64,000 bases of DNA from Leptospiraceae bacterium (GTDB lineage Bacteria > Spirochaetota > Leptospiria > Leptospirales > Leptospiraceae): assembly GCA_024233835.1 (NCBI GenBank), contig JACKPC010000002.1:1135773-1199772 (forward strand). Direction: 5' to 3'. Each line of letters starts with the position of its first letter. Within the stretch, counting starts at the first letter, position 1. The notes below the pieces were generated by a model, which saw nothing but the letters and a program-made list of their open reading frames with translations, was not told the DNA's origin and made no database searches. Both the position numbers and the translations under genes were made by a program. This document shows, one piece after another, positions 50,365 to 60,700 of the stretch.

Positions 50365-53157
50365 TTATGGTGCAGTAAGCAAAACTGTGTTGGAAGGAGC
50401 TGTTAAAAAAGCCTTACCATTCCCGGAACCCACTGAATTGTAAACCCAGTTTGCGCTGGCAGGAAGTGTCTGCTGTGTCCAGGTTATTCCATCAGTTGAA
50501 ACGGCAACGGTTGTTGAGCCGTAAAGAGGCGCAATAAAATGACCTGCTCCATAAGTAATTGCACGCCACATACCACTTTGAGGAAGAGTTCTTTGTGTCC
50601 AGGTTATCCCATCAGGAGAAGTATCTGCAATACTGCTTAGATCGTTAACTGTTACAAAAAGACCATTTCCGAATGTAATTTTATTTCGAGTTCCTGCTGC
50701 CGGAAGAGTCCTTTGAGTCCAGGTTAAACCATCATCGGCTGAGGTTGCTGCAATATTACCACCGGCTGCTACAATCACAAAAGTACCATTTCCATAAGCA
50801 ATACTTCTCCAGTCTGCGCTAACAGGAAGAGTTCTTTGCGTCCATGTTGCCCCGTCAGGAGAAGTTGCAACAACTGTAGAAGCTCCTCGAAGAACAATCA
50901 CAAAATTAGAAGCTCCATACGCTATAGAGTACCATTCACCTGATATTGGAAGGTTATTACTTAGATTCCAATTAATTCCATCAGTACTATAAGCAACCTG
51001 CTGTCCATTATATGTGGATGTAACAAATTTTCCGCCTCCAAAAGCAACATCATACGCGAGAACATTAGGCATAGTTCTTTGGGTCCAATTAGTCCCATCA
51101 GTTGAAGTTAGATAAGTTGTGTTGATAGAGACAATTACGTATAGACTGTTACCATATGTTACTCCCGTCCATCCAGCATTGGGAATAGTGTGTTGGGTAT
51201 AGGTTGGTGGAGAGCTAACACAATTAACTCCAACGTTTGTTACATTGCCTGTAACGGTTCCACTTCCACCACTCGTAACCACGCAGGTCTGGCCGGAAGG
51301 CTGACTCAATACGGTCACCGAATAAGTGCTTCCGCTATTGATTACTGAGCTAAAGGTAAAGGATGTAGCACCATTGGAAACGGTTAAATCATTCCCTGTA
51401 TTATTTTGCAGAACTAAGCCACTGGCAGAGAGGCCACTGATACTTCCACCGATGGTATAAGTTGTTGTTCCACAGCTCACACTTACAGAAGCCACATTGG
51501 CAGTCGCGGTTCCCATTCCGCTCGAAACCGAACAGGTTTGGCCTGAGGGCTGAGTCAATACAGTTACCGAATAGTTGGTGGAACTCGCCAGAGCCGTAGC
51601 GAAAGTAAAGTTCCCATTAGCAGATAAAGTCAAGTTATCACCTGAATTATTCTGCAATACAACCGTTCCTGCAAGACCGCTTATTGTCCCTCCTACAGTA
51701 TAGGTTGTAGTCGTGGTTGTAGTCGTTCCCGGATCGGCTATTGTCGTGAAGGAGAAGGTAGTTCCCGCATTCAACTTACTTCCGAGTAAAGATTTTAAGG
51801 CAGTTGTAACTTCTACTGTATAAGTATTTGAATATGAAAGAGAGGAAGCAGGACTTATCACAACTGTTTTGTTATTGTCTTCATAGCTGTAAGATACAGG
51901 TAGAATAGAATTAGAACTATCTTTTATAGAAATATTCGAAGAATCTATGATATTGGGATCCAGAATATCCGTGAAATAAAGTTTCACAGAAGGCTGAATG
52001 GCAACCCCGGTGCTTCCATTTGTGATATTAGAAGTAGGAGAAGCCATAGAAAAAGTAGTAACCTGAGAAGAAGCTGTTTTTATTTCGGCTGTTTTAAACT
52101 CGTAGGTATATTCTTTGTCTAAAGAATTTTTAGACAGATCCCGAATTCCCTTTTTAATTTTTATTGTATACACGGTTCCTGTTAATAAATCATCCACTGC
52201 ATAAAAGACAAGAAGTCGACCGATATGAAAAAAAGCTCCCTGCACCGGATTTGTGCCGGATTCCAAAACCTGAAAAGTGGAGTTATTAATGCTTTCGTCA
52301 TCAATATCTTCTGAAAACAAAACAACAATTCCTTTCTGTTGGATAGATACATTTGTGCTGTTATTTGCAGGAACCATGTAGCTTAAGGAAGGAGAAGTTT
52401 CGTCTTTTTCTGTTCCGGTTTGAAATGTAGAGCTATATTCCGATTGTAAGTGATTCCCGGCTGTGTCTGTAATACCGGTTTTTACTTTTAAAGTATAAAC
52501 TGTATTGGAGACGAGTCCGTTTTTTGGTGTAATCTGAATGTTATTTTTTGTAAAGGTAATATCGGCATCCTGTTTCTTCTCATCTACATAAAGTTCCACA
52601 TTGCTGGTATCCAGATTCGCATCTACCGGTTCGGAAATTTGAACAGAAACTTTTTGGTTTACAGCAATATTTAAAGAACCACCTGAAGGGTTTGTTGTGT
52701 TCACAAAAGGTGCGGTCGTATCTACCGTTTCTCCCGTTTCAAAGCTAAAATTATAATCGGAACTAAGAGAGGTATGTTCTAAATCAGTAATACTTTCTTT
52801 TTTGATACTGACTGTATACTTTGAATTGACTGACAATGGAGATTCGGGGGTAAACTTGAGTGTATTTTTTATAATCTCAGCAGTCCCGGCAATTTTCGTT
52901 CTTCCGGTATAAACCTGAATGGGTTCAGAAGTAGTGCTCTGTATGGCTTCATCAAAAATCACATAAATCTTGCGGTTTATCTTAAAGTCTTTCTCGGAAG
53001 AAATAGGATTGGAAGAAATCACCGAGGGAGGACTGGCAGAAATCCCGGCAAAAAGAAAAGTGAACCAGTTCTTGGAATTGGATGGAACGGGAAACATAGT
53101 ACAATTTATTAAAAAAGTAATCAAGATAGCAGTTAGTAAGCTCTGAAGTTTTAGCAT
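50365..53157 (-). CDS. Surface lipoprotein: Big_5 Ig-like domains, shared repeats, propeller
   Basis: A 930-residue lipoprotein (Cys19 in LINCTMF). After the anchor come about four Big_5 (SbsA-type) Ig-like domains (PSVISSNPISSEKDFKINRK..., VDTTAPFVNTTNPSGGSLNI..., TSPSLSYMVPANNSTNVS..., each cited in part). Two copies of a ~75-residue repeat follow (TIGG-SGL-VLQNN-GD-L). Last is a C-terminal region of ~300 residues with repeats of 'STDGTNWTQRT-P', probably a beta-propeller. It resembles the next gene upstream in its first 500 residues but has a different propeller type. It is presumably exposed on the cell surface. Confidence 0.75.
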   Translation of the reverse strand: MLKLQSLLTAILITFLINCTMFPVPSNSKNWFTFLFAGISASPPSVISSNPISSEKDFKINRKIYVIFDEAIQSTTSEPIQVYTGRTKIAGTAEIIKNTLKFTPESPLSVNSKYTVSIKKESITDLEHTSLSSDYNFSFETGETVDTTAPFVNTTNPSGGSLNIAVNQKVSVQISEPVDANLDTSNVELYVDEKKQDADITFTKNNIQITPKNGLVSNTVYTLKVKTGITDTAGNHLQSEYSSTFQTGTEKDETSPSLSYMVPANNSTNVSIQQKGIVVLFSEDIDDESINNSTFQVLESGTNPVQGAFFHIGRLLVFYAVDDLLTGTVYTIKIKKGIRDLSKNSLDKEYTYEFKTAEIKTASSQVTTFSMASPTSNITNGSTGVAIQPSVKLYFTDILDPNIIDSSNISIKDSSNSILPVSYSYEDNNKTVVISPASSLSYSNTYTVEVTTALKSLLGSKLNAGTTFSFTTIADPGTTTTTTTTYTVGGTISGLAGTVVLQNNSGDNLTLSANGNFTFATALASSTNYSVTVLTQPSGQTCSVSSGMGTATANVASVSVSCGTTTYTIGGSISGLSASGLVLQNNTGNDLTVSNGATSFTFSSVINSGSTYSVTVLSQPSGQTCVVTSGGSGTVTGNVTNVGVNCVSSPPTYTQHTIPNAGWTGVTYGNSLYVIVSINTTYLTSTDGTNWTQRTMPNVLAYDVAFGGGKFVTSTYNGQQVAYSTDGINWNLSNNLPISGEWYSIAYGASNFVIVLRGASTVVATSPDGATWTQRTLPVSADWRSIAYGNGTFVIVAAGGNIAATSADDGLTWTQRTLPAAGTRNKITFGNGLFVTVNDLSSIADTSPDGITWTQRTLPQSGMWRAITYGAGHFIAPLYGSTTVAVSTDGITWTQQTLPASANWVYNSVGSGNGKAFLTAPSNTVLLTAP

Positions 53158-53229
53158 TTTATAAACTCCTCATTTTATAATTTTAAAAATCAGTTCTATC
53201 ATTTATGGGTAAGTAAGTTAATTAATTAA

Positions 53230-56200
53230 CTAGTACAACTTATTCGTTATAAAAGCATCCTCAGTTCCTGTTTTTGTCTGACCATCCAAATTTCCGCTTG
53301 TCCAACCTGTCATAAAGATATCTCCGGCAGAATTAGAAGTACATCCTCCATCGTTACGAGTTGTAAATCCTCCTCCGATTGATATGGTTTTTGTCCATTG
53401 CCAGGCTCCACTACTGTTATATTTAAATAAATATAGTTGATGAGTATCTGTTAAGATAAGACCATCCTGTCTATAATTTCCTGAACCACAAGCATAGATA
53501 AAACCACCGGAATCAATAGCGACTCCATAGATTCCAATTCCATACCCATCCTCCCCTCTGGCATTTGCCCATTGAAAAGTTCCGGATGAATTATATTTAG
53601 CTAAAAACATTGGGCCACCTCCACCGCCTGTAAAAGTAGGATTTGCGGGTAGTGAACCGCTAGGCAAGGTTCCAGGAGAACCATTTGCAGCTGCAAGTCC
53701 GGAAAGGTAAATATCACCGCTTGAATCTGTAATGATTCCATATCCATATGTATTATAAGTAGAGCCTCCAAACAATCGTGTCCATAGTTTATTTCCATCC
53801 GTGTCGTATTTAATTATAAAGGCATCCTGACCACCGATTTTAGCTTCACCGTCAAGAGCACCAGTTGTATGCCCCCCCACATAAGCATTTCCTGAAGAAT
53901 CTACTGCTATTTTGATTCCATAGGTTGTTGCACCTGCCACTCCTATTTGTCGAATCCAGAGTAAATTGCCATTGGTATCATACTTTTCTATATGACCATC
54001 AAAAGTAATTCCTATAAAAGCATTTCCTCCAAGGCTACCGGTTGTATCCCCGGTACTGTAGACATTACCGGAAGAATCAACGGTAATCCCCCGTGATCTT
54101 GCCGTAACTGAACTTGTTCCCAAAAGTTTCGTCCAAATAGCATTTCCATTGCTATCCACTTTTATTATAAACATATCCGATGTTCCGGTCTTTGTTTGAC
54201 CATTTAAACTTACTCCGGTGAATCCTCCTATGTAGATATTACCCGAAGAGTCAGCGGAAATCCCATAAGCTGTGGTTTCGCCTCCGGCTGCTCCAATTAA
54301 TTTGGTCCATTGTTTTACACCACTACTATTATATTTGATAATAGCCACATCAGCAGTTCCTGCCTTTATCTGACCATCTAAATTTCCAGATGTCCTCGCT
54401 GCTACATAAATATTTCCCGAAGAATCAACGATAGAACCTCCATATGCTCCAGTGCTTACTCCGGCAACTCCTGATAAGGCAGTAAATTTTGCAGGGGTAG
54501 AGCAACTCAAACTCACGGAAGCCACATTGGCAGTTGCTGTGCCTGTTCCACCTGTCACCGAACAAATTTGACCTGTCGGTTGCGTTTTTACTGTAACAGA
54601 GTAAGAACTTCCGCTATTGATTGCTGTTGCAAAAGTAAAGTTACCATCTGCGCTGATAGTTTTATCATCAGCTAAGTTATTCTGTAAAACAACTGTTCCT
54701 GTTAATCCGCTTATTGTTCCACCGATGGTGTAGGTTATAGTTCCGCAGCTCACACTAACAGAAGCCACATTGGCAGTCGCGGTTCCCGTTCCGCTCGAAA
54801 CCGTACAGGTCTGGCCGGAAGGCTGGGTTAATACAGTCACCGAATAGTTACTTCCACTATTGACTGCTGTACCAAAGCTAAAGCTTCCGTTCGCTGTTAA
54901 AGACAGGTTATCTCCGGCATTATTTTGTAAAACAAGGATTCCCGAAAGGCCGCTTAGTGTTCCACCGATGGTATAAGTTGTAGTCGTGGTGTTTGTATTC
55001 GTTCCCGGATCAGCCATCGTTGTAAAGGATAATGTAGTGGCTATATTTAGCTTACTTCCGGCGATAGATTTTATCTGAGTTGTAAGACCGAGTGTATAAG
55101 TAGTACTATAAGAAAAGGAACTCGAAGGACTCAATACAAGCGTCTTATTGTTATCTTCATAACTATAGCTGAGAGGAATTGATATATCCGAGCTATCTTT
55201 TATATAAACGGTTGAGGCATCTATTGTATTCGGATCCGGTATTTCAGAGAAGTAGATTTTAATTGAGGGGTTTATAGCAATCCCGGTACTTCCATCTGTG
55301 ATATTAGAAGCAGGAGAAGTCAAAGAAAACGTGTTTATCTGAACAGCAGCAGAAGATGTTTCTGATGTTACAGTAGAAAAGGAATAATTATATTCTTTAT
55401 CCAGAGGATTTGCAGCCAGATCCTGCAAGTTTCGCCCAACTTTTACAGTATAAGTAACCCCGGCCTCCAAAGATTTAAAAGGATAGAATATTATAATATT
55501 ATTTAAATATATAAAACTCCCATTTACCGGACTCACACCGGAATCTAATACTTGAAAAGAATCCTGGTTGAGTGACTGTACATCTATGTCTTCTGAGAAA
55601 ACAGCAATAATTCCTTTTTGTGAAGTAGACACCTCTGTTTTCCCGTTCTCCGGGATAAGAGAAACTAAGCTTGGTGCAACTGTATCGGCTTCTGCCCCAG
55701 TTTGAAAAGAAGAACTATATTCAGAACCCAGAGCATTTCCGGCGGAATCGATTATCCCGGTTTTGATTTTAAGAGTATATAAAGAACTGGCGCTTAAACC
55801 TTTTAATGGCTTTACCTGTAAGTTTGATTCGGAATATAAAACTTCGATTTCCTGTTTTACATCATTTAGATAAAGTTCTATATTAGAATCTGTAGCAGTA
55901 CCAGAGTCAATAGGTTCTGAAAATTGAATAGATATAATCCGATTCGTTGCAACATTTTTACTTCCGTCAGAAGGACTCAGCTTGCTGATATAAGGAGCTT
56001 TTGTATCCACCGAACCACCTGTTTCAAAAATAAAGCTAAAATCCGAACTCATAGGAGCATTGTTTAGATCGGTAATGCTTTCTTTTTCTACAAGCACTTC
56101 GAGTTGAGAATTTTTCGTGAAATTGGTTTGGGGAGTGAATTTAAGGGTTTTATTATCTACTTCTACTTTACCGCTAATCTTTGTTTTCCCACTATAAATT

Positions 56201-56439
56201 TGCAGAGGTTCTGAGGAGTTTGTCTTGATTTTATCTTTGAAAGTAATAAAAATCTTTCTGTTAATATCAAAATTTTCTTCTCCGACATTAGGATTTGTTG
56301 AAACTACCGAAGGTGGAAGTTTATTCGTATTGCTGAATAAATAGAAAAACCATGTGTTCGTATTATCGGGAACCGGAAATAGTTTGCAATTCGAATAGAA
56401 AAGGAGAATTGAGAGTATCAGGAGTTTATTATATTTCAT
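53230..56439 (-). CDS. Surface lipoprotein: Big_5 domains, shared repeats, SBBP propeller
   Basis: A 1069-residue lipoprotein (Cys18 in LFYSNCKLF). Four Big_5 Ig-like domains are homologous to those of the preceding entry. Two shared ~75-residue VLQNN repeats follow. The C-terminal ~400 residues are SBBP-type repeats (SSGNIYVAA-TSGNLDGQ, IIKYNSSGVKQWTK), expected to form a beta-propeller. It lies 72 bp upstream of its paralogue in the direction of transcription, so they arose by tandem duplication followed by exchange of the C-terminal module. Confidence 0.75.
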   Translation of the reverse strand: MKYNKLLILSILLFYSNCKLFPVPDNTNTWFFYLFSNTNKLPPSVVSTNPNVGEENFDINRKIFITFKDKIKTNSSEPLQIYSGKTKISGKVEVDNKTLKFTPQTNFTKNSQLEVLVEKESITDLNNAPMSSDFSFIFETGGSVDTKAPYISKLSPSDGSKNVATNRIISIQFSEPIDSGTATDSNIELYLNDVKQEIEVLYSESNLQVKPLKGLSASSLYTLKIKTGIIDSAGNALGSEYSSSFQTGAEADTVAPSLVSLIPENGKTEVSTSQKGIIAVFSEDIDVQSLNQDSFQVLDSGVSPVNGSFIYLNNIIIFYPFKSLEAGVTYTVKVGRNLQDLAANPLDKEYNYSFSTVTSETSSAAVQINTFSLTSPASNITDGSTGIAINPSIKIYFSEIPDPNTIDASTVYIKDSSDISIPLSYSYEDNNKTLVLSPSSSFSYSTTYTLGLTTQIKSIAGSKLNIATTLSFTTMADPGTNTNTTTTTYTIGGTLSGLSGILVLQNNAGDNLSLTANGSFSFGTAVNSGSNYSVTVLTQPSGQTCTVSSGTGTATANVASVSVSCGTITYTIGGTISGLTGTVVLQNNLADDKTISADGNFTFATAINSGSSYSVTVKTQPTGQICSVTGGTGTATANVASVSLSCSTPAKFTALSGVAGVSTGAYGGSIVDSSGNIYVAARTSGNLDGQIKAGTADVAIIKYNSSGVKQWTKLIGAAGGETTAYGISADSSGNIYIGGFTGVSLNGQTKTGTSDMFIIKVDSNGNAIWTKLLGTSSVTARSRGITVDSSGNVYSTGDTTGSLGGNAFIGITFDGHIEKYDTNGNLLWIRQIGVAGATTYGIKIAVDSSGNAYVGGHTTGALDGEAKIGGQDAFIIKYDTDGNKLWTRLFGGSTYNTYGYGIITDSSGDIYLSGLAAANGSPGTLPSGSLPANPTFTGGGGGPMFLAKYNSSGTFQWANARGEDGYGIGIYGVAIDSGGFIYACGSGNYRQDGLILTDTHQLYLFKYNSSGAWQWTKTISIGGGFTTRNDGGCTSNSAGDIFMTGWTSGNLDGQTKTGTEDAFITNKLY

Positions 56440-56449
56440 TTCATACCTT

Positions 56450-57694
56450 CTAAAAGTACATCGTATAGGAAAGATTATAGCGCAAAGGGGCGGGATAAAA
56501 AACTTTTGAACTCTGAAAAACAGAGCCGGAATTATCCGGAAAAAAGTTAAAGTTCATACCGGGTGATGGACTGCCTATTTGAACATTTGCCTCAGGTGTA
56601 GATTTACGAATTGGAACTATCAGGGCATCTATAAGGTTTATAACATATATAGCTGCTGTGATTCCTACAGCTATTTCAGCTGAACGAGAAGCCTGTTTTA
56701 AGTCTTTGTTTTTGGCTTCCGTTTCTAAGAGAGAAAACAATTTTACACTTTCCGATGGTGTAAGGAATGAGGAATAAAAAAACGTCATAGAAGCCTTATA
56801 AGAGTTATACTTATTTTGATAAGTTCCATTTTTAGATGCAATATAAGCTAATCCGGAAACATAAAAACCCGAATACAAAAAACCACTCCATTTTCGATTT
56901 TGATGAAATTGCCCCCAACCGGGGAACACAGCAGATCTCCAGAGATAGGGAATGTGGGAGGGTTCTCCCTGATCAGGGTTTATCGTTTCATAGCTCCAAA
57001 ACTCTAAAGTTCCACCTGCTATTACTTTGGTAAAGGTATCAATTGAACCCGAAATATCTCCCTTATTATTAATTACAATAGTTTCAGAAAAATCGATAGA
57101 CTTGGTTTGTATATCCACCACATCGGCATTAATATAAAAGGAATCTCTAATATGCGTAATGCTTCCGGTTAACAACTTATTAGCCTTTAATTCAGAAGCA
57201 ATGTCTTCGGCACATTTTTTGTCTTTACATTTTTTATCATTTAAAGCTTTTGTAAATGAAGTTTCATCTATAATGCGGAATATTCTTTTTTGAATCAGGC
57301 TTGTTTTTATGAGTTTGGAATATAGCTTCGCTTCCGCTTCTGAAATTCCTTTTCCCGCTTCAAAGGGAAATATGGCCAGTCGTGGCTTTTGCTGCTCTTT
57401 GGGTTGCCAGCGGCTGTGTTCCATTACAAATTCGATTGCCCGAATTCGTTCTTCTTCTATATCTTTTTTGGCAATAATCGTAGGCCATTTCACCGGTTGA
57501 ATCTTCAGGGTTTTAACCATTTTTTTCGGAAGCTTCTTTTTAACCCGGCTGGGGAAAATGATAGATATATAGTTTTCTTCTATCGAAGTCTTTACATTTT
57601 CATAGGCAGTGCCATCTTTCATGATAACATTGTCTGCAAAAATGTAGGAAGAAAGGAAAATACTCAAAAATAAAATTAATAGGTTTTGGGTCAT
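56450..57694 (-). CDS. Envelope protein with LpoB/CsgG-like domain and membrane helices
   Basis: About 414 residues. It has a signal peptide and an NG-type beta unit (VIMKDGTAYENVKTSIEENY). From ~115 a domain follows with RLAIFPFEAGKGISEAEA...LIKTSLIQKRIFRIIDE and LKANKLLTGSITHI, the pattern of LpoB/CsgG/TolB-N-like folds. The C-terminal part has membrane helices around YLWRSAVFPGWGQFHQNRKW, as in DUF5683-type proteins. The ATG at 57694 is preferred to a TTG at 57700. It may assemble at the inner membrane and sense or help surface export, but this is inference. Its stop lies 10 bp before the start of the gene at 56439. Confidence 0.6.
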   Translation of the reverse strand: MTQNLLILFLSIFLSSYIFADNVIMKDGTAYENVKTSIEENYISIIFPSRVKKKLPKKMVKTLKIQPVKWPTIIAKKDIEEERIRAIEFVMEHSRWQPKEQQKPRLAIFPFEAGKGISEAEAKLYSKLIKTSLIQKRIFRIIDETSFTKALNDKKCKDKKCAEDIASELKANKLLTGSITHIRDSFYINADVVDIQTKSIDFSETIVINNKGDISGSIDTFTKVIAGGTLEFWSYETINPDQGEPSHIPYLWRSAVFPGWGQFHQNRKWSGFLYSGFYVSGLAYIASKNGTYQNKYNSYKASMTFFYSSFLTPSESVKLFSLLETEAKNKDLKQASRSAEIAVGITAAIYVINLIDALIVPIRKSTPEANVQIGSPSPGMNFNFFPDNSGSVFQSSKVFYPAPLRYNLSYTMYF

Positions 57695-57714
57695 AGTCAA
57701 TGTTTATATTTTTT

Positions 57715-57752
57715 TGTAGGTGAAGAAAGTGAAGAAAGATTCTTCACCTACA
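57715..57752. terminator. Perfect 13-bp hairpin between two surface-protein genes
   Basis: Arms TGTAGGTGAAGAA (57715-57727) and TTCTTCACCTACA (57740-57752) with a 12-base loop. It lies just after the stop of the gene at 57762 and just before the start of the gene at 57694. A T run follows only on the plus strand, so it may act as a processing or attenuation hairpin rather than a standard terminator. Confidence 0.5.
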
Positions 57753-57761
57753 TTTATTTTA

Positions 57762-60700
57762 CTACTGGAATTTCACAAGCAAACAATTTTGTCCCCAGTT
57801 TGCATAGCCGGTTTGGTTTGTTCCGGTCACAGAGATACCGTTATCAAATGTATAAGTAAAGTTATTGTATGATATTAGCCCTACAGCATAAATACCCCCA
57901 GTAGTTGCTTTGACTCCGTAAAAGTTTGAACTGTAACCTGTAGCATTAGTCTTTGCCCATAAGTTATTTCCGGCACTATCATATTTTACCAGATTGGTCG
58001 CACTATAATTAGACATGATTCCTCCCGCACCAAAGTCATACAGGGTGTTAGCAAATATATAACCAACTGCATAGACATTTTCTGATGCATCCAGGCTGAT
58101 TTCATTATAATAAACCGTATTGTTTGCAGAATTATTGACTGTAGCTGTTTTAGCCCAAATGTCCGCACCGGTACTGGAATTGTATTTTATCAGCAGGGGA
58201 CTTCCTGAATTCGCATTGACACCTGTTACACTTACAGTTCCAAATGACTGAGAAGTAGTTCCCAGAATATAACCGGCAGCATACACCGTTCCGCTACCAA
58301 ACGCAACGCTATTAAACGATGCTCCCCCGGTTCCGGATACAAGAGACTTTGCCCATTGCGCAAGTCCACCGGTATTGTATTTTACAATAACGGGGTTAGT
58401 TGCTGCTGTACCCGCTACAGTGATAGAATTTCCAAAATCAAAAGTAATGGCTGCTCCATTAATATAACCAACAGCATAAATATCCGAAGTAGCAGTATCA
58501 ATGGCTATGTCTGAAAAAGTTGAACCAGTTGTAGCAGATGCAATTGAATTTACCCATTGAACAGCACCTGCACTATCATACTTAACAATTACAAAATTTT
58601 CATTTGCATAAGTAGGTGCAGCAGTCTTTCCGGTATCAAAAGTCCAGGTTCTACCCCCATAAATATAACCCACTACATATATATTTCCCGTTGTATCCAT
58701 GATCAATGAATTATATAAAGCTCTACCTGTAGATGTGGATGGTGTTACTATTTTAGCCCATTGGGTAACTCCGGAAGAGTTATATTTTATCAGAACAGGA
58801 TTACCCTCAACACTAACCCCCGTAGCGGTAATTGAGTCACCAAAATATACTACGTCCGCTCCTGAAGCTACTCCAACAACATAGATATTGTCTGAAGCAT
58901 CTACTACCACATCATAAAATTCAGATAAACTTGTTGAAGGAGAAGCTATAGTTTTTGCCCAGAGAGCATTTCCATTAGAATCATATTTCACAACAAGCCC
59001 ACTATATGCAGTTGCTACTCCATTAACTGCTGTGGAAGAACCTCCAAAGTCTATAGCACTGGTTCCGGTGAGCCTACCTACAACTATAATGTTTCCTGAA
59101 CTATCAACGGCTACCCGATTAAAGGATGTGTTTTCTGCACTGGAAGTAACGGTTCTTGCCCAAATAGCATTTACACCTGCCACACAGTTAATAGCAACAT
59201 TGTTTACGTTAGCGGTTATTGTACCCTTATTATTGCTAAGCATACAGGTTTTCCCGGTAGGATGACCGAGTACGGTCACCTGATAAGTCGTGTTATAGTT
59301 AATGGGAGTTGCAAAGGTAAAAGCGCCATCTGCAGTTAATGTAAGATTATCTCCCGAATTATTCAGTAACACAATACTTCCGGATGAAAACCCCGTTAAT
59401 GTACCACCTACGGTATAGGTATTCGTACTACAGGTAATATTTGCATTAGTCACATTTGCTGTAATATTTCCACTTCCTCCCGCAACCGTACAGTTTTGAC
59501 CGGTTGGTTGGGTCATAACTGTGACATTATAAGAAGAATTATAAGCTAAAGAGGTTGTAAATGTATAAGCACCATTTGCAGTTATTGTCTTATTATCCCC
59601 ACTATTATTTTGTAAAACAACTGTTCCCGATAGTCCGGAAACCGTTCCACCGACAGTATGTGTTGTTGCAGAACAGGTAACTGTAATATTTGTGATATTA
59701 GAAGATGCTGTTCCAGACCCATTTGTGACCGAACAAATCTGTCCTGTTGGTTGTGTTAGAATGGTGACCGAATATGCAGTTCCGCTATTCAGTACCGAAG
59801 CAAAAGTAAAGGCACCATCTGCACTGATAGTCTTATCATCTCCACCGTTATTTTGTAAAACAACTGTTCCTGTAAGGCCGCTTACGTTTCCGCCAACCGT
59901 GTATTGAATCGTATAAGCTCCTGAGGCAACAGAAGAGTCTAACATCCCTGCATTACAGGCAATGGCTTTAAGAGTACTGATAGTCGAAATGGCAACTGCG
60001 GAGCTATATAATGTACCTGTAGAACAGGTAGGAACTGTACCATCTGTTGTATATCTTATGCTAGCACCAGCTGTAGTTGAAGAAATTGAAACTGACTGTA
60101 CTCCAGTGTATGTCCCTGCAACAGGACTAAAGGTTGGCATCACAACCGAGTTGTAATATACTGTATATGTTCCGCTGATAATTGCACTATCCTGCATTCC
60201 GGTTTTGATAGCCAGGGCTTTGATGGTTATACTGGTTCCGTTTCCTGCAACCGAAATCGGAGCTGTGTATAATGTGGAAGCAGTTGTTGGTGTAGAAGCA
60301 TCGATTGTATAATAGATGGAGACACCCGGTGTTGTCGTGCTAATCGAAATACTTTGGTCGCTACTGTAGGTGCCGGGTACAACATTAAAAGTCAAATTGG
60401 CTATGCTTGGTAAAGATACAAGGATACTCAAAGTAATATTTGTAGAACCCGCTGAATTGGAAGCAGTAATCGTGTAATTCGTAGTTGTCAGAACAGTTGC
60501 CGGATTACCTGTAATTTCACAGGTCGTAGTGTTAAAACTCAGACCTGAAGGTAAGGCAGGAGAAATGGAGCAACTATTCAGAGTTCCCGTTACCGCAGGA
60601 CTCATATTCGTTACAGCAGTTCCTACAGTCAAAGAATAAGAACTTTGCGGGAAAACAAGGGATGGTAAGGTAAGTGTGGCATTGGCTGTTTCTAATAAAG

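Noticed and set aside
58699..60156. Several plus-strand frames opposite the giant surface gene
   Set aside because: They mirror the Thr/Ser/Gly-rich coding strand, give low-complexity Val/Thr/Pro products and lack ribosome sites.
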